Assembly (NCBI GenBank): GCA_023415205.1
Contig: JAEZLR010000023.1
Location: forward strand, 1-59,031
Source: Bacillota bacterium
Lineage (GTDB): Bacteria > Bacillota > Clostridia > DSM-8532
Length of the DNA stretch: 59,031 nt
Reading direction: 5' to 3'
Of this stretch, positions 25,029-33,308 are shown one piece after another (within the stretch, counting starts at the first letter, position 1; each line of letters begins with the position of its first letter). The notes beneath the pieces are model-generated. The model was not told the origin of the DNA. It did not search any database and worked only from the letters and a program-made list of their open reading frames with translations. A program made the translations under genes and the position numbers.

Positions 25029-26570
25029 CTAACTGGCGTTATAGATACGATACATGCCACGACCCGCTTGCTTTGCTGAGTACATAGCCGCATCAGCCAT
25101 TTTTCGTAGGTTGATAATATCCGAGGAATGATCGGGGTAAAGGGCGATGCCTGCGCTGACCAAAACAGGCATCATGACCTGACCGATAAGCCGGGGCTTG
25201 GCGAGGGTGGTAATGAGCTTATCAAGAGTTTCCGTGGCTTCCTTCCTACCGGCTTTTGGCATGAAAACAAGGAACTCATCTCCGGCAATACGAATTTTAA
25301 GCGATTCCTGGGGAAGCTCATTCATCAGATCACTGGCGAAGGATTTGAGCAGGGCATCCCCTGCGTCGTGGCCATAAGAATCATTGACCAGCTTCAGATT
25401 GTCCACATCAAGAAAGATCAGTGCGCCCCGGTGCCCATGGGTGGTCAGGGACTGCATAATGCGATCGGGAAAGGTTCTGCTGCTTAAGCAGCCTGTTAAC
25501 GGATCGCGTTCTATTTCACTTCTTAAGCGTTCATTATCCTTTTTCAGGTTAAAAAGCAATAGCTGTGCCTTTGTAAAAACCTGTTGACGGCGAATATTCT
25601 CTTCTTCAAGAAAATGAGTAATTTCCTTGTAGGTCTTTAAGGCTTCGATGAGCATGTTTTTATCATGCTGAAGGTCGCATATCTCCGCCATAACCAGGGA
25701 GACATTGCGCCGCAAAATGGGATAATCCATTTTCTGGGTAAGGCTGTAGGCAAAATGGATCATTTCAGAAGCTTCCTCCAAATCATTTTTTTCACAGAGG
25801 AGCCTGCTTAAATCAATCCGAATCTGTACCTTGTAATAATCATTGGAGGTTTTTTCAGCCAGATCCAAAGCTGATAAGAAAAGCGAATGGGCTTCATCGG
25901 AGCGTTTCAGGTACAGGGTAACCTGACCCAGGATATAATAGCTCTCGCAGAGCATCTGGATATTCTGATCATTCTGAGCCTCCTCCAAGGCCTTGCGGGC
26001 GTAATAATCAGCATCTCCGATTCTCTCCATACGGTAATAGGAATGAGCAAGATTTCTGTAAACAACGCACTTGGGGAAGATGGCTTCTTCTTGATTCTGG
26101 CACAGAGTAAGAATATTCATGAGGTAAGATACAGCGCTCTCGTAGTCTCCAAGCTCCATGAGGATACTACATATATTATTGTAGACACGGCATTCAATAT
26201 CGATGAAGTCGTTTAGCTTTGACAGCTCCAGCGCTTCAAGAAGATGATCCAGACTTTTGGAGGTGATACCCAGGTTGTAGTAGGCAATACCGAAGGAATT
26301 GGCTGTACGGGCAACACGCAAGGTATCACCCAGTGTCTGGGAAATGGCATAGCAGGCATGAAGATGTTCAAGGGCATCTTCATTATTGCTATTAGACATT
26401 AGGGTTCGTGCAATACGGAAGTGTCCTTCAAATATACCAATATCATAGCCCATAGCCTTGGAAAGCTCCAGAGCCTTGTCGGCATACTTTAATTCTTTTC
26501 CGGTGTAGAGACTTGCTTGGCGGTCACATTCATCTAAAAGCTCATTAATGCGTGACCTTTCGTTTTCCAT
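25029..26570 (-). CDS. TPR-repeat protein with C-terminal GGDEF (AGDEF) domain
   Basis: A soluble 513-residue protein. About residues 1-330 are tetratricopeptide-like helical repeats (for example GNFRIARTL-type pairs and NICSILMELGDYESAVSYL), then a coiled coil, then a GGDEF domain beginning at DPLTGCLSSRTF. The active-site loop reads RIAGDEF (429-433), so the first glycine is alanine, a variant found in some active diguanylate cyclases. No RxxD inhibitory site is visible before it. It probably makes cyclic di-GMP in response to a protein or peptide bound by the repeats. ATG 26570 is preferred over ATG 26582 because GGTGAG lies before it. Confidence 0.85.
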   Translation of the reverse strand: MENERSRINELLDECDRQASLYTGKELKYADKALELSKAMGYDIGIFEGHFRIARTLMSNSNNEDALEHLHACYAISQTLGDTLRVARTANSFGIAYYNLGITSKSLDHLLEALELSKLNDFIDIECRVYNNICSILMELGDYESAVSYLMNILTLCQNQEEAIFPKCVVYRNLAHSYYRMERIGDADYYARKALEEAQNDQNIQMLCESYYILGQVTLYLKRSDEAHSLFLSALDLAEKTSNDYYKVQIRIDLSRLLCEKNDLEEASEMIHFAYSLTQKMDYPILRRNVSLVMAEICDLQHDKNMLIEALKTYKEITHFLEEENIRRQQVFTKAQLLLFNLKKDNERLRSEIERDPLTGCLSSRTFPDRIMQSLTTHGHRGALIFLDVDNLKLVNDSYGHDAGDALLKSFASDLMNELPQESLKIRIAGDEFLVFMPKAGRKEATETLDKLITTLAKPRLIGQVMMPVLVSAGIALYPDHSSDIINLRKMADAAMYSAKQAGRGMYRIYNAS

Positions 26571-26848
26571 TGTTCTCACCATACCTAGGTCGGCTTTTTC
26601 GCCGGATTAGTGCTTTCAATCATGGGCGTTAATACAAATGAATAAACAGGTTTATTATATCATGTAAAAATAAGAAAATAAATACAATACTAAATTTCCT
26701 AAAAAGACAATAGCATGGGCGAAAGAAAAATGAGCCTTTACACTTAAAAAATGGATAGTAACTTGAGATTCACTCTTTCAAACAGAAGACCTGATGAGCT
26801 TCAATGGTTATGGCAGAAATAGCCTAAGGCTCTTACACATAATGTACA

Positions 26849-26877
26849 TTGATTTTTAAAAATCTATCAAGTATAAT
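26849..26877 (+). promoter_or_regulatory. Promoter of guaB
   Basis: TTGATT (26849-26854) and a perfect TATAAT (26872-26877) are separated by 17 bases, giving a leader of about 84 bases. No purine riboswitch was recognised in the leader. The stretch 26584-26848 upstream shows no gene. Confidence 0.75.
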
Positions 26878-26967
26878 GGGTATAATATTTTGATGGGAAA
26901 GCCCAATTTTGCATATTGTATACATAAAAAATTCTTGAAAGGCATACAAAAAGGTGGAGGATTGATG

Positions 26968-28425
26968 ATGGGAAACAAATTTGAAAAGCTTGGCTTAACC
27001 TTTGATGATGTTCTTTTGGTTCCGCGATATGCCGAACTGCTTCCAAAGGCAATAGACGTCTCAACCTATCTGACCAATGAGATCAAGCTCAATATCCCTC
27101 TGGTGAGTTCCGCTATGGATACGGTGACGGAGTCTAGGTTGGCCATTGGGATTGCGCGTGAAGGCGGTATCGGAATCATTCATAAGAACATGTCTATTGA
27201 ACAACAGGCCACAGAGGTTGACCGGGTCAAGCGCTCCGAACACGGAGTAATTGTTGATCCCTTCTATCTTTCCCCCGACCATACCATAGAGGATGCCAAT
27301 GAATTGATGGCTAAATATAAAATTTCCGGTGTGCCCATTACCGAAGATGGCAAGCTGGTAGGTATTCTGACCAACCGAGATCTAAGGTTCCTCACCGATT
27401 ACAGTCAAAAAATTGGTCAGGTGATGACCAAGGACCATCTGGTCACCGCTTCCGTGGGAACCACTTTGGGGGAGGCCCAGGAAATTCTTCGGAGGCATAA
27501 GGTTGAAAAGCTTCCTTTGGTGGATGAAAAGGGCTATCTTAAAGGACTTATTACCATCAAGGATATTGAGAAAACCATTCAATACCCTAACTCGGCAAAG
27601 GATAAAAGGGGTCGGTTGCTGGTGGGCGCTGCTATTGGCGTTACCCAGGATATGCTCCAAAGGGCGGAAGCGCTCATTAACGCCAATGTGGATGTTTTGG
27701 TGCTGGATTCGGCCCACGGCCATTCACAGAATATCCTTTCGGCAGTCAGCCAAGTTAAGGGAGCCTTCCCCCATATTCAGGTAATTGCCGGGAATGTTGC
27801 CACTGCCGAAGGCACAAGAGATCTTATTAAAGCGGGGGCCGATGCGGTTAAGGTAGGCATTGGGCCGGGTTCCATCTGCACGACCCGTGTTGTGGCAGGT
27901 ATCGGTGTTCCTCAGATCACAGCGATCTATGACTGTGCCGAGGAAGCCAAGAAACATAATATACCCATCATCGCCGATGGTGGTATCAAGTACAGCGGAG
28001 ATATTCCAAAGGCCATTGCAGCCGGTGCCAGCACCGTAATGATCGGTAATTTGTTTGCAGGAACCGAAGAGAGCCCCGGGGAGTCTGAAATTTTCCAGGG
28101 CAGGCGCTTTAAGGTCTACCGCGGCATGGGTTCTTTAGGGGCCATGACCAAGGGCAGCAAGGATCGCTATTTCCAAGAGGGAACCTCCAAGCTGGTTCCG
28201 GAAGGAGTGGAAGGCCGCGTCCCCTACAAAGGACCTTTGTCCGAGGCAGTCTTCCAATTGGTAGAAGGGCTTAAGCACTCCATGGGCTATTGTGGCACCC
28301 GGAATATCACAGAGCTCATGACCAATGCCCAGTTTATCCGGATTACCAGCGCAGGGCTCAGGGAAAGCCATCCTCATGATATCAGCATCACAAAAGAGGC
28401 TCCCAATTATAGTGTTCAGGGATAA
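26968..28425 (+). CDS. guaB: IMP dehydrogenase
   Basis: Oxidises IMP to XMP with NAD+, the committed step of GMP synthesis. The 485 residues form the TIM-barrel enzyme with an inserted pair of CBS domains (about 95-205, DPFYLSPDHTIEDANELM onward). The catalytic loop GIGPGSICTTR holds Cys304, and the flap GSKDRYFQEG is present. Three starts lie close together; ATG 26968 gives the best seven-base spacing to GGAGG. It is a single-gene unit with its own promoter and terminator. Confidence 0.96.
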   Translation: MGNKFEKLGLTFDDVLLVPRYAELLPKAIDVSTYLTNEIKLNIPLVSSAMDTVTESRLAIGIAREGGIGIIHKNMSIEQQATEVDRVKRSEHGVIVDPFYLSPDHTIEDANELMAKYKISGVPITEDGKLVGILTNRDLRFLTDYSQKIGQVMTKDHLVTASVGTTLGEAQEILRRHKVEKLPLVDEKGYLKGLITIKDIEKTIQYPNSAKDKRGRLLVGAAIGVTQDMLQRAEALINANVDVLVLDSAHGHSQNILSAVSQVKGAFPHIQVIAGNVATAEGTRDLIKAGADAVKVGIGPGSICTTRVVAGIGVPQITAIYDCAEEAKKHNIPIIADGGIKYSGDIPKAIAAGASTVMIGNLFAGTEESPGESEIFQGRRFKVYRGMGSLGAMTKGSKDRYFQEGTSKLVPEGVEGRVPYKGPLSEAVFQLVEGLKHSMGYCGTRNITELMTNAQFIRITSAGLRESHPHDISITKEAPNYSVQG

Positions 28426-28436
28426 TACATTGAATT

Positions 28437-28472
28437 AAAACAGGATGGCTAAATAGCCATCCTGTTTTGTTT
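28437..28472 (+). terminator. Rho-independent terminator of guaB
   Basis: AAAACAGGATGGCTA and its complement TAGCCATCCTGTTTT form a very strong stem with a short loop, followed by GTTTT. Confidence 0.9.
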
Positions 28473-28555
28473 TAAGTTACATGACAGAATTTTTTGGTTA
28501 TCTATTTGGAACAACCCCCGTATGATGTAGCAGGAATTCTATATGGGGAGTCGTA

Positions 28556-29437
28556 ATGAATATAGGACTTATTCTGCCTGCTGCTGCTAAGAGTGATGAG
28601 AAAGCCCTTCCAAGGCTTCTATGCAAAATGGGCGATTGTCTATTTTCACGATTTTTTTTCTCCAGCCAGAATATCGAGTTGATGGAGGGAATCGCTCTGG
28701 AGGTTTTAACTCTGAATCGCCAGACCCAGGAGATTCTATCCAACGAGGGACTCAAAAAGAAGATCAGGGCCCGCATTCAAAAGCTCTTTAAGGACACAAG
28801 GGCATGGCCCGTGCTGGAGCATCCGGAGTTGAAGGGTCTGTACGATCCCCATCAATATTCTATAAATGAAGCCGTCGTCCAAGAAATAGTGGTTAATCGG
28901 TTCCAGGAGGTGCTCACCCTCATACAGGGTATTGGGGATTTAAGCACCAGGGAAATCACGGTAACAGGCGGATCGTCCCATTTGGAATATGCCATTGCCA
29001 AGCTTGTCACAAAGGTTAAGGCCATGAATCTTCTTCTTCCCGAAGGGAGTATTGAACCCAGCGAGGCAGAGCTTGCCTTTATGGAAACGGGCATTCCGGT
29101 ACATATTACAACCGATGAGGAAGTATTGAACCGATCTGCCTTATGGCTGAGATTTCCCTTTGATCATTCACGCTTCGATGAGCTGCCCCTAAAGTATCAG
29201 GGCATCATTGTTGATTTTGGAGAAGCTAAAATTATTGACACTAAAATTCAAAAAATATTCTCTATTTACCCAGAATTTTCAGACAGATTCAGGAGAAAAA
29301 TAGGACACAACATCTTAGCCTCTTGGCAGAAAGGGGTATTGGAAAGTGTTGTGATCAGTGTTTGTGCAAATGCCTGGGATCTTAGTGTTACTGAGACTTC
29401 GATGCGGCTTGGCATGCGGCTTTCTTTTAAATCTTGA
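28556..29437 (+). CDS. Unrecognised protein with a Rossmann-like segment
   Basis: A 293-residue soluble protein that I cannot assign. The start is well supported by GGGGAG seven bases before the ATG. Residues about 130-160 (REITVTGGSSHLEYAIAKL) look like a Rossmann beta-alpha turn, followed by further strand-like segments (MNLLLPEG, IPVHITTDEE, YQGIIVDFGEA). There is no signal peptide or membrane segment. It lies between guaB and greA, each with its own promoter; the greA promoter overlaps its stop codon. A nucleotide-binding role is possible but unproven. Confidence 0.75.
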   Translation: MNIGLILPAAAKSDEKALPRLLCKMGDCLFSRFFFSSQNIELMEGIALEVLTLNRQTQEILSNEGLKKKIRARIQKLFKDTRAWPVLEHPELKGLYDPHQYSINEAVVQEIVVNRFQEVLTLIQGIGDLSTREITVTGGSSHLEYAIAKLVTKVKAMNLLLPEGSIEPSEAELAFMETGIPVHITTDEEVLNRSALWLRFPFDHSRFDELPLKYQGIIVDFGEAKIIDTKIQKIFSIYPEFSDRFRRKIGHNILASWQKGVLESVVISVCANAWDLSVTETSMRLGMRLSFKS

Positions 29438-29462
29438 CAGCATAAAAACCGTACACTATAAT
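29434..29462 (+). promoter_or_regulatory. Consensus promoter of greA
   Basis: TTGACA (29434-29439) and TATAAT (29457-29462) are both perfect, with 17-base spacing. The -35 overlaps the stop codon of the preceding gene. This is the strongest sigma-A-type promoter in the window. Confidence 0.92.
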
Positions 29463-29532
29463 GTATCGTAATGCTAAATAAGGGTATCACCGTCAAATGG
29501 GGGCAACGGAATACTAAAAAGGGGAGAAAAAA

Positions 29533-30009
29533 ATGATTAATAAAGAAGTCCTTCTTACCTATGAAGGTCTTAAGAAACTAGAAGAGGAACTGGAGTTCCT
29601 AAAGGGTGAAAAAAGGAAGGAAATAGCAGAGAGAATCAAGCAGGCATTAGCCTTCGGAGATATATCCGAAAATTCGGAATACGATGAAGCAAAGAATGAG
29701 CAGGCCCAGAACGAGGTTCGCATCATGCAGCTTGAAGCCATGCTGAAGCATGCGAGCGTCATTGATGAAGATGAAGTAGACACCAAAATGGTTAATCTGG
29801 GTGCGAAGGTTAAGATTCGCGAAGTGAAATCCAAGGAAGAGTATGATTACCAAATCGTAGGTTCTACTGAGGCAAACCCTGCCGCCAGCCGAATTTCCAA
29901 TGAATCTCCCGTAGGGAGCGCGCTGATGGGCCACAAAGTGGGCGATACCATTGAGATTGAGGTTCCCGGAGGAAAAATCAAGTATAAGATCATAGACATT
30001 CACAAGTAA
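29533..30009 (+). CDS. greA: Transcription elongation factor GreA
   Basis: Binds the secondary channel of RNA polymerase and stimulates cleavage of backtracked transcripts. The 158-residue length fits: an N-terminal coiled-coil hairpin whose tip GDISENSEYDEAK bears the acidic residues needed for cleavage, then the C-terminal FKBP-like domain ending ESPVGSALMGHKVGDTIEIE. GGGGAG precedes the ATG. A fully consensus promoter drives it. The lysS gene follows, a greA-lysS order seen in many Firmicutes. Confidence 0.97.
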   Translation: MINKEVLLTYEGLKKLEEELEFLKGEKRKEIAERIKQALAFGDISENSEYDEAKNEQAQNEVRIMQLEAMLKHASVIDEDEVDTKMVNLGAKVKIREVKSKEEYDYQIVGSTEANPAASRISNESPVGSALMGHKVGDTIEIEVPGGKIKYKIIDIHK

Positions 30010-30015
30010 ATGTTC

Positions 30016-30044
30016 TTGTTTGTGGTAAGAAAGTGATGTATAAT
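30016..30044 (+). promoter_or_regulatory. Possible lysS promoter
   Basis: TTGTTT (30016-30021) and TATAAT (30039-30044) are spaced by 17 bases, just after the greA stop. Transcription would begin only about ten bases before the terminator at 30062, so its role is unclear. Confidence 0.45.
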
Positions 30045-30061
30045 AATATTTCGATACAATA

Positions 30062-30095
30062 ACAGTTTACATTTAAATGTAGACTGTTTTTTTTA
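30062..30095 (+). terminator. Rho-independent terminator after greA
   Basis: ACAGTTTACATTT (30062-30074) pairs with AAATGTAGACTGT (30075-30087) with one G-U pair and is followed by eight T residues. The loop would form from the central AT pairs. Confidence 0.8.
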
Positions 30096-30167
30096 CATCC
30101 TTCCAATGACTTTAAAATATGCCTTTTGATGGCTAAGGATATCTTTGATTGACTTTAGGAGGTAATC

Positions 30168-31673
30168 ATGTCTGATCAGATTGAAAACAATGGCGAACAG
30201 ATGGAACAGGATTTGAATGAGATTCTCAGGGTTAGGCGCGCCAAGCTTGCAGAGCTTCAGAATGCAGGGGCTGACCCCTTTAAGGTTGTTAAATATGACG
30301 CAACCCACGCCACTGGTGAAATTATCAGCCAGTTTGAAAAATATGAAGGACAAAAGGTATCCATGGCCGGACGGTTAATGAGCAAGCGGGGCATGGGTAA
30401 ATCAACTTTTTGCGATCTTCAGGATAGGGATGGGAGAATTCAGCTCTATGTAAAAATCAATGATCTGGGTGAAGAAGCCTATGAGAGCTTCAAGAAGCTG
30501 GATCTCGGCGATATCATAGGGGTGGTAGGGATTGTCTTCAAAACCCGCATGGGGGAGATTTCCATTCATGTGGAGAGCTACAGCCTCCTTTCAAAGTCCT
30601 TGAGACCTCTGCCTGAGAAATTCCACGGGTTGAAGGATCCTGACACCCGCTATCGCCAAAGATATCTTGATCTCATCGTAAACCCCGAGGTCAGAAAAAC
30701 CTTCATTACAAGAAGCCGTATTATTGCGGCCATACGCCGTTACCTAGACACCAGAGGATTTTTGGAGGTGGACACCCCCATTCTCAACACCATTCAGGGG
30801 GGAGCTACGGCAAGGCCTTTTATTACCCATCACAATACCCTGGATATTGACATGTTCCTCAGAATTGCGCCGGAGCTCTATTTAAAACGACTCATTGTCG
30901 GAGGACTTGAGAAGGTGTACGAGCTTGGTCGTATGTTCCGCAACGAAGGCATGTCCATCAAGCATAATCCAGAGTTCTCCATGATGGAGATTTATCAAGC
31001 CTATACCGACTATCACGGGATGATGGCGCTTACTGAGGATCTGATTTCATCAGTGGCTCAAGAGGTTCTGGGAACAACCAGGGTACCCTATCAAGGACAG
31101 GACATTGACCTAACCCCGCCCTGGACCCGCATGACAATGATAGAAGCTGTTCTTAAGTATACTGGGGTGGATTTTGACAGGATTACCTCCGATGAAGAAG
31201 CCCTAAAAGCAGCCAAGGAAAAAGGCCTTGATATTGAGAAAAAAATGGTCAAAGGTGAGATATTAAGCCTTATGTTCGAGGAACTGGTGGAACATCATCT
31301 GGTTCAACCCACCTTTATCACGGATTACCCGGTTGAGGTTTCACCCCTTACCAAGCGGAAGCCCCAGCGCCCCGAACTGACCGAACGCTTTGAATTCTTC
31401 ATTACCGGCCGTGAATTCGGCAATGCCTATTCCGAACTCAATGACCCCATTGACCAAAAGGAACGTTTTCTGGCACAGGTCAGCAAAAGAGAGGCTGGTG
31501 ACGAGGAAGCAAGCATGATGGATGACGACTTTATTGTCGCCCTTGAGCATGGATTGCCTCCTACCGGTGGACTGGGTATAGGGATTGACCGTCTGATTAT
31601 GCTTCTTACGGACTCCTTCTCTATCAAGGATGTTCTTTTATTCCCTACCATGAGGCCTAGAGAAAAGGATTAA
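30168..31673 (+). CDS. lysS: Lysyl-tRNA synthetase, class II
   Basis: Charges tRNA-Lys. At 501 residues it has the class II length, with an N-terminal OB-fold anticodon domain (about 60-170, KVSMAGRLMSKRGMGKSTF) and the catalytic domain with motif 2 around RMFRNEGMSIKHNPEFSMME and motif 3 GLGIGIDRLIML near the C-terminus. An ideal TTAGGAGG ribosome-binding site precedes the ATG. No T-box leader is visible. The next gene starts 18 bases downstream without a terminator, so lysS may head a transcript running into the partner-switching genes. Confidence 0.97.
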   Translation: MSDQIENNGEQMEQDLNEILRVRRAKLAELQNAGADPFKVVKYDATHATGEIISQFEKYEGQKVSMAGRLMSKRGMGKSTFCDLQDRDGRIQLYVKINDLGEEAYESFKKLDLGDIIGVVGIVFKTRMGEISIHVESYSLLSKSLRPLPEKFHGLKDPDTRYRQRYLDLIVNPEVRKTFITRSRIIAAIRRYLDTRGFLEVDTPILNTIQGGATARPFITHHNTLDIDMFLRIAPELYLKRLIVGGLEKVYELGRMFRNEGMSIKHNPEFSMMEIYQAYTDYHGMMALTEDLISSVAQEVLGTTRVPYQGQDIDLTPPWTRMTMIEAVLKYTGVDFDRITSDEEALKAAKEKGLDIEKKMVKGEILSLMFEELVEHHLVQPTFITDYPVEVSPLTKRKPQRPELTERFEFFITGREFGNAYSELNDPIDQKERFLAQVSKREAGDEEASMMDDDFIVALEHGLPPTGGLGIGIDRLIMLLTDSFSIKDVLLFPTMRPREKD

Positions 31674-31691
31674 AGGGGTTGACTGGACAGA

Positions 31692-32567
31692 ATGGACAAA
31701 AAAGAAGCGCTTAAGATACTTGGCTTAAATAAAGGAGCGACCCCCGAGGAAATCAGTAAACGGGTTAGTGTTTTATATAAGAAGTTCCAAAGGCTTGAAA
31801 AGGATGAGTCGGGCCATACCCTCAATGATGTTGAGGAGGCCTATAAGCTTTTAAGCGGTATAACCTTCAGAGACAAGGATGACGAAAAAAAGCGGAAATA
31901 CAGGCAGGAGCACCCCCATCCTTTGTTCAAGCTATTACGGGTGGATGAAGAAAAAGCCCGCAATGCGATCCACTATTATAAATGGCACGTACTGATAGGA
32001 ATTGCAGTTTTGGCCATTATTTTGTCCTTTGTGTTGACAATCGTTAACCGTGTGGAACCACAGATTCGTGTCCTTATCACCGGAAATGTGTTCTTAAGTG
32101 ACACCGAGCTGATGGAAAAGCGCATAACCAAGGAAATACCCGAGATAACCGAGGTTCAGGTGCAGAATGTTCTTCTGTCCGAATCCGGTGATTATCAAAT
32201 GCAGTCGGCCATGGAGATGAAGTTCTTTATTGAAGTCTCCGATGGGAGAAACGATATCTTCATTTTGGATTACCCTACCTATGAGTACCTGGCCAAAGAG
32301 GGTGTCTTTAAAGACCTTGAGGCGTATGCGGGGGAGTGGGGAATTCCTCAGAAGGTTCTCGAGGCCTCCCAGGACCTGAAGATGGCCAAAACTTTAGAAG
32401 ACGGAAATAGCTATGAACCCGAGCTCTACGGTCTTGATGTTACGGGTAGCCAGTTTTTAGTTGATACGGGCGTTTCAGGCGAGCGCCTTATCCTGGCCCT
32501 TGGGCCGGGAGAAAATCCTCAGAATGCTGAGGCGTTTGTAAAGAATCTGATAAGACAAGGACTATAG
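31692..32567 (+). CDS. Membrane protein with degenerate J-like domain and extracellular domain
   Basis: A 291-residue protein not assigned to a named family. Residues 1-55 resemble a DnaJ J-domain (KEALKILGLNKGATPEEISK, then LNDVEEAYKLLSG), but the HPD tripeptide that activates Hsp70 is absent. A basic stretch (about 64-72) and one transmembrane helix (99-118) follow. The outer domain (120-291) contains DIFILDYPTYEYLAKEGVF, which recalls a solute-binding protein fragment; that is a weak similarity. It lies between lysS and the anti-anti-sigma gene, 35 bases from the latter, so it may act as a sensor for that module. The function is inferred only from position. Confidence 0.7.
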   Translation: MDKKEALKILGLNKGATPEEISKRVSVLYKKFQRLEKDESGHTLNDVEEAYKLLSGITFRDKDDEKKRKYRQEHPHPLFKLLRVDEEKARNAIHYYKWHVLIGIAVLAIILSFVLTIVNRVEPQIRVLITGNVFLSDTELMEKRITKEIPEITEVQVQNVLLSESGDYQMQSAMEMKFFIEVSDGRNDIFILDYPTYEYLAKEGVFKDLEAYAGEWGIPQKVLEASQDLKMAKTLEDGNSYEPELYGLDVTGSQFLVDTGVSGERLILALGPGENPQNAEAFVKNLIRQGL

Positions 32568-32602
32568 ATTAAATAATATGAATTGTCTCGGGAGGGTTTA
32601 AA

Positions 32603-32923
32603 ATGTTTGAGTTAAGTGTTAAGCACTGTGACGATCAGTCAAATGTCATTGTCCTTACAGGGGAAATTGATATCTACTCCGCCCCTGGTTTTAAGGAAGA
32701 ACTCTATCGTATCATTGGCGAGAGTCAGCAGAATGTTGTGCTGGAATGCAGTGAACTCTCCTATATTGACAGTACGGGCCTTGGAATTCTCGTAGGGGCC
32801 CTTAAGCGGCTTAAGGAGCAAAACCGCAGTATAGTGGTAAGAAATCCAAAAACCAGTGTTCGCAAGCTTTTTAAGATTACCGGATTGGACAAGGTGTTTA
32901 TAATTGAGGAGGCCAAGTCATGA
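32603..32923 (+). CDS. STAS-domain anti-anti-sigma factor, SpoIIAA/RsbV type
   Basis: A 106-residue single STAS domain. The phosphorylation loop SYIDSTGLGIL carries Ser57, the residue phosphorylated by the kinase anti-sigma factor in SpoIIAA and RsbV. In its unphosphorylated form it should bind the anti-sigma factor and free the sigma factor. GGGAGG precedes the ATG. Its stop overlaps the next start by four bases (ATGA), so it is translationally coupled to the degenerate HATPase gene. It is probably not SpoIIAA itself, because the neighbouring HATPase is not SpoIIAB-like. Confidence 0.9.
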   Translation: MFELSVKHCDDQSNVIVLTGEIDIYSAPGFKEELYRIIGESQQNVVLECSELSYIDSTGLGILVGALKRLKEQNRSIVVRNPKTSVRKLFKITGLDKVFIIEEAKS

Positions 32924-33306
32924 GGACATCGGATACGGTATCAGTACTGATTCCCTTAAAACCTGAGTATGTGAGCATTGCACGACTTACTGCATCGGGT
33001 ATAGCCAGCCGCGCCGGCTTTGATATAGATACCATAGAGGATATCAAAGTGGCGATTTCTGAGGTTATAGGAAAGATTATTGAAAAATGCTCCTCTGACG
33101 AGCGTATGAGTATTGATTTTACCCAACTTGCCGATGGGCTGTCCATCAGCTTCTCGCTGAAGGATCATAACATATCCGACCTCTTTTGCTCTGATTCGGA
33201 TCGCTTTGCGTTGGCCATCATCAGTTCACTGATGGATGAAATTGATATGACCCAAAAAGATACCGCCTTTATAACAATGGTAAAAAAGCTTGGAAAGGCT
33301 GTTTAA
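32920..33306 (+). CDS. Degenerate RsbW-like HATPase-fold protein
   Basis: A 128-residue protein with the size and fold pattern of RsbW/SpoIIAB. The N-box region reads DIKVAISEVIGKIIEKC: Glu48 is kept but the Mg-ATP-binding asparagine is Lys52. The DxGxGF box is replaced by KDHNISDLF and the glycine-rich lid is missing, although SSLMDEIDM still aligns with the last helix. It is therefore unlikely to bind ATP or act as a kinase. It could still bind the sigma factor two bases downstream or the STAS protein upstream. Neighbours and overlap place it firmly in the module. Confidence 0.8.
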   Translation: MRTSDTVSVLIPLKPEYVSIARLTASGIASRAGFDIDTIEDIKVAISEVIGKIIEKCSSDERMSIDFTQLADGLSISFSLKDHNISDLFCSDSDRFALAIISSLMDEIDMTQKDTAFITMVKKLGKAV

Positions 33307-33308
33307 AG

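Noticed and set aside
26878..26967. A purine riboswitch in the guaB leader
   Set aside because: The leader of about 84 bases shows no three-way junction or conserved purine-switch sequence.
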